Source: Limnephilus marmoratus (lineage: Eukaryota; Arthropoda; Insecta; Trichoptera; Limnephilidae). Taken from it: DNA of 64,000 bases. Shown in pieces: positions 63,477 to 64,000 of this stretch. The stretch covers positions 29,934,104-29,998,103 of the forward strand of contig OU862917.1 of assembly GCA_917880885.1 (NCBI GenBank), given 5' to 3'. The notes beneath the pieces are model-generated. The model made no database searches and was not told the DNA's origin. It saw nothing but the letters and a program-made list of their open reading frames with translations. The position numbers and the translations under genes are program-made. Each line of letters starts with the position of its first letter. The stretch's first letter is position 1.

Positions 63477-64000
63477 GTAAATTATGGCGTGCCACGAAGT
63501 TAGTGCTTTTTACAAAAATGTCTCCTAGCCAGCAGCATTATTTATTTTTTTAAATAATTAGATGAATTGTGTATTTTGGATGCTTACATACCTGTATTCG
63601 ATGTTCTTTTATATTTAAGAAATCAAGCTACTTAAATAGATTTTTGTAATATAATGATTTTGATAAACAAAATAGTACCTACCACATAAGTTATTGGTGG
63701 AGGAAAACAACAAAGAGACGGATTGTTTTATATATTAAGATTAAAATATTTATTTATCGTATTTTATAAGTAATTATTAATGCATTGGCTTGATTACGAT
63801 AGTTAAATTTCAATAAAAGACATTAAATTTTTAATTAATTCTCATAATTAACACTTTTAATTGGTACATCCGTTACAACCCTATTTATATTTTGGGTAGT
63901 TCTCATGAACGAATTTTTCGGTTAATTTATTTATAAAAACAATGTTTTAACTATTTCATTGAAGAAGATGACCATAATAATCTAAATTAAAATATGATAC
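63477..64000. other. Unassigned AT-rich DNA
   Basis: No gene or repeat recognised. Confidence 0.45.

Overview
This 64-kb window reads as AT-rich intergenic DNA from an insect genome. The grounds are runs of the arthropod telomere pentamer TTAGG (26505, 56842 and inside a palindrome at 63041), insect-type non-LTR retrotransposons, tRNA-derived SINEs, Penelope-like element (PLE) fragments and many small inverted-repeat DNA elements. Species and order cannot be fixed from sequence alone. I see no rRNA gene, no intact cellular tRNA gene and no complete host gene. The only candidate exon that might belong to a conventional spliced gene is a MADF-type exon at 20263-20440, and it probably belongs to a transposon.

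Layout. 1-4.4 kb: a shredded copy of a ~450-bp SINE-like family (here SINE-A), a second tRNA-derived SINE, a LINE C-terminus and a SINE-C. 4.4-8.8 kb: the one apparently intact retrotransposon, a two-ORF LINE on the minus strand (gag-like ORF1 and endonuclease/RT ORF2, overlapping by 11 nt). 9-15 kb: SINEs interrupted by LINE insertions (LINE-II has one in-frame stop). 15-26 kb: inverted-repeat elements, a possible PIF/Harbinger-type element with a MADF exon, PLE debris, a tRNA-Thr-bearing foldback element and a ~36-bp minisatellite. 26-32 kb: two perfect or near-perfect palindromic retroposons carrying hammerhead-like motifs, a LINE-III fragment, Helitron-like repeats and a decayed protein-coding fragment. 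32-36 kb: no recognisable content. 36-50 kb: RTE-like LINE remnants, a hAT-type MITE nested with SINEs, foldback elements and a large decayed LINE-IV. 50-53 kb: a PLE remnant with inverted terminal repeats, its GIY-YIG nuclease split by tRNA-bearing elements. 53-64 kb: MITEs, a foldback element with a clean 9-bp target duplication and a TTAGG core, more LINE/Helitron fragments and a final palindrome with telomeric repeats in both arms.

How the parts relate. The LINEs (and their relatives elsewhere in the genome) are the likely source of the machinery that moved the SINEs; the PLE pieces explain the hammerhead-like motifs; the MITEs and foldback elements need transposases supplied in trans. 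Nesting gives a relative chronology: SINE-A and SINE-C copies are often the targets, while LINE-II, the hAT MITE and the palindromic retroposons are later insertions. Names SINE-A/B/C, LINE-I to IV and families D-G are local labels used only in this annotation.
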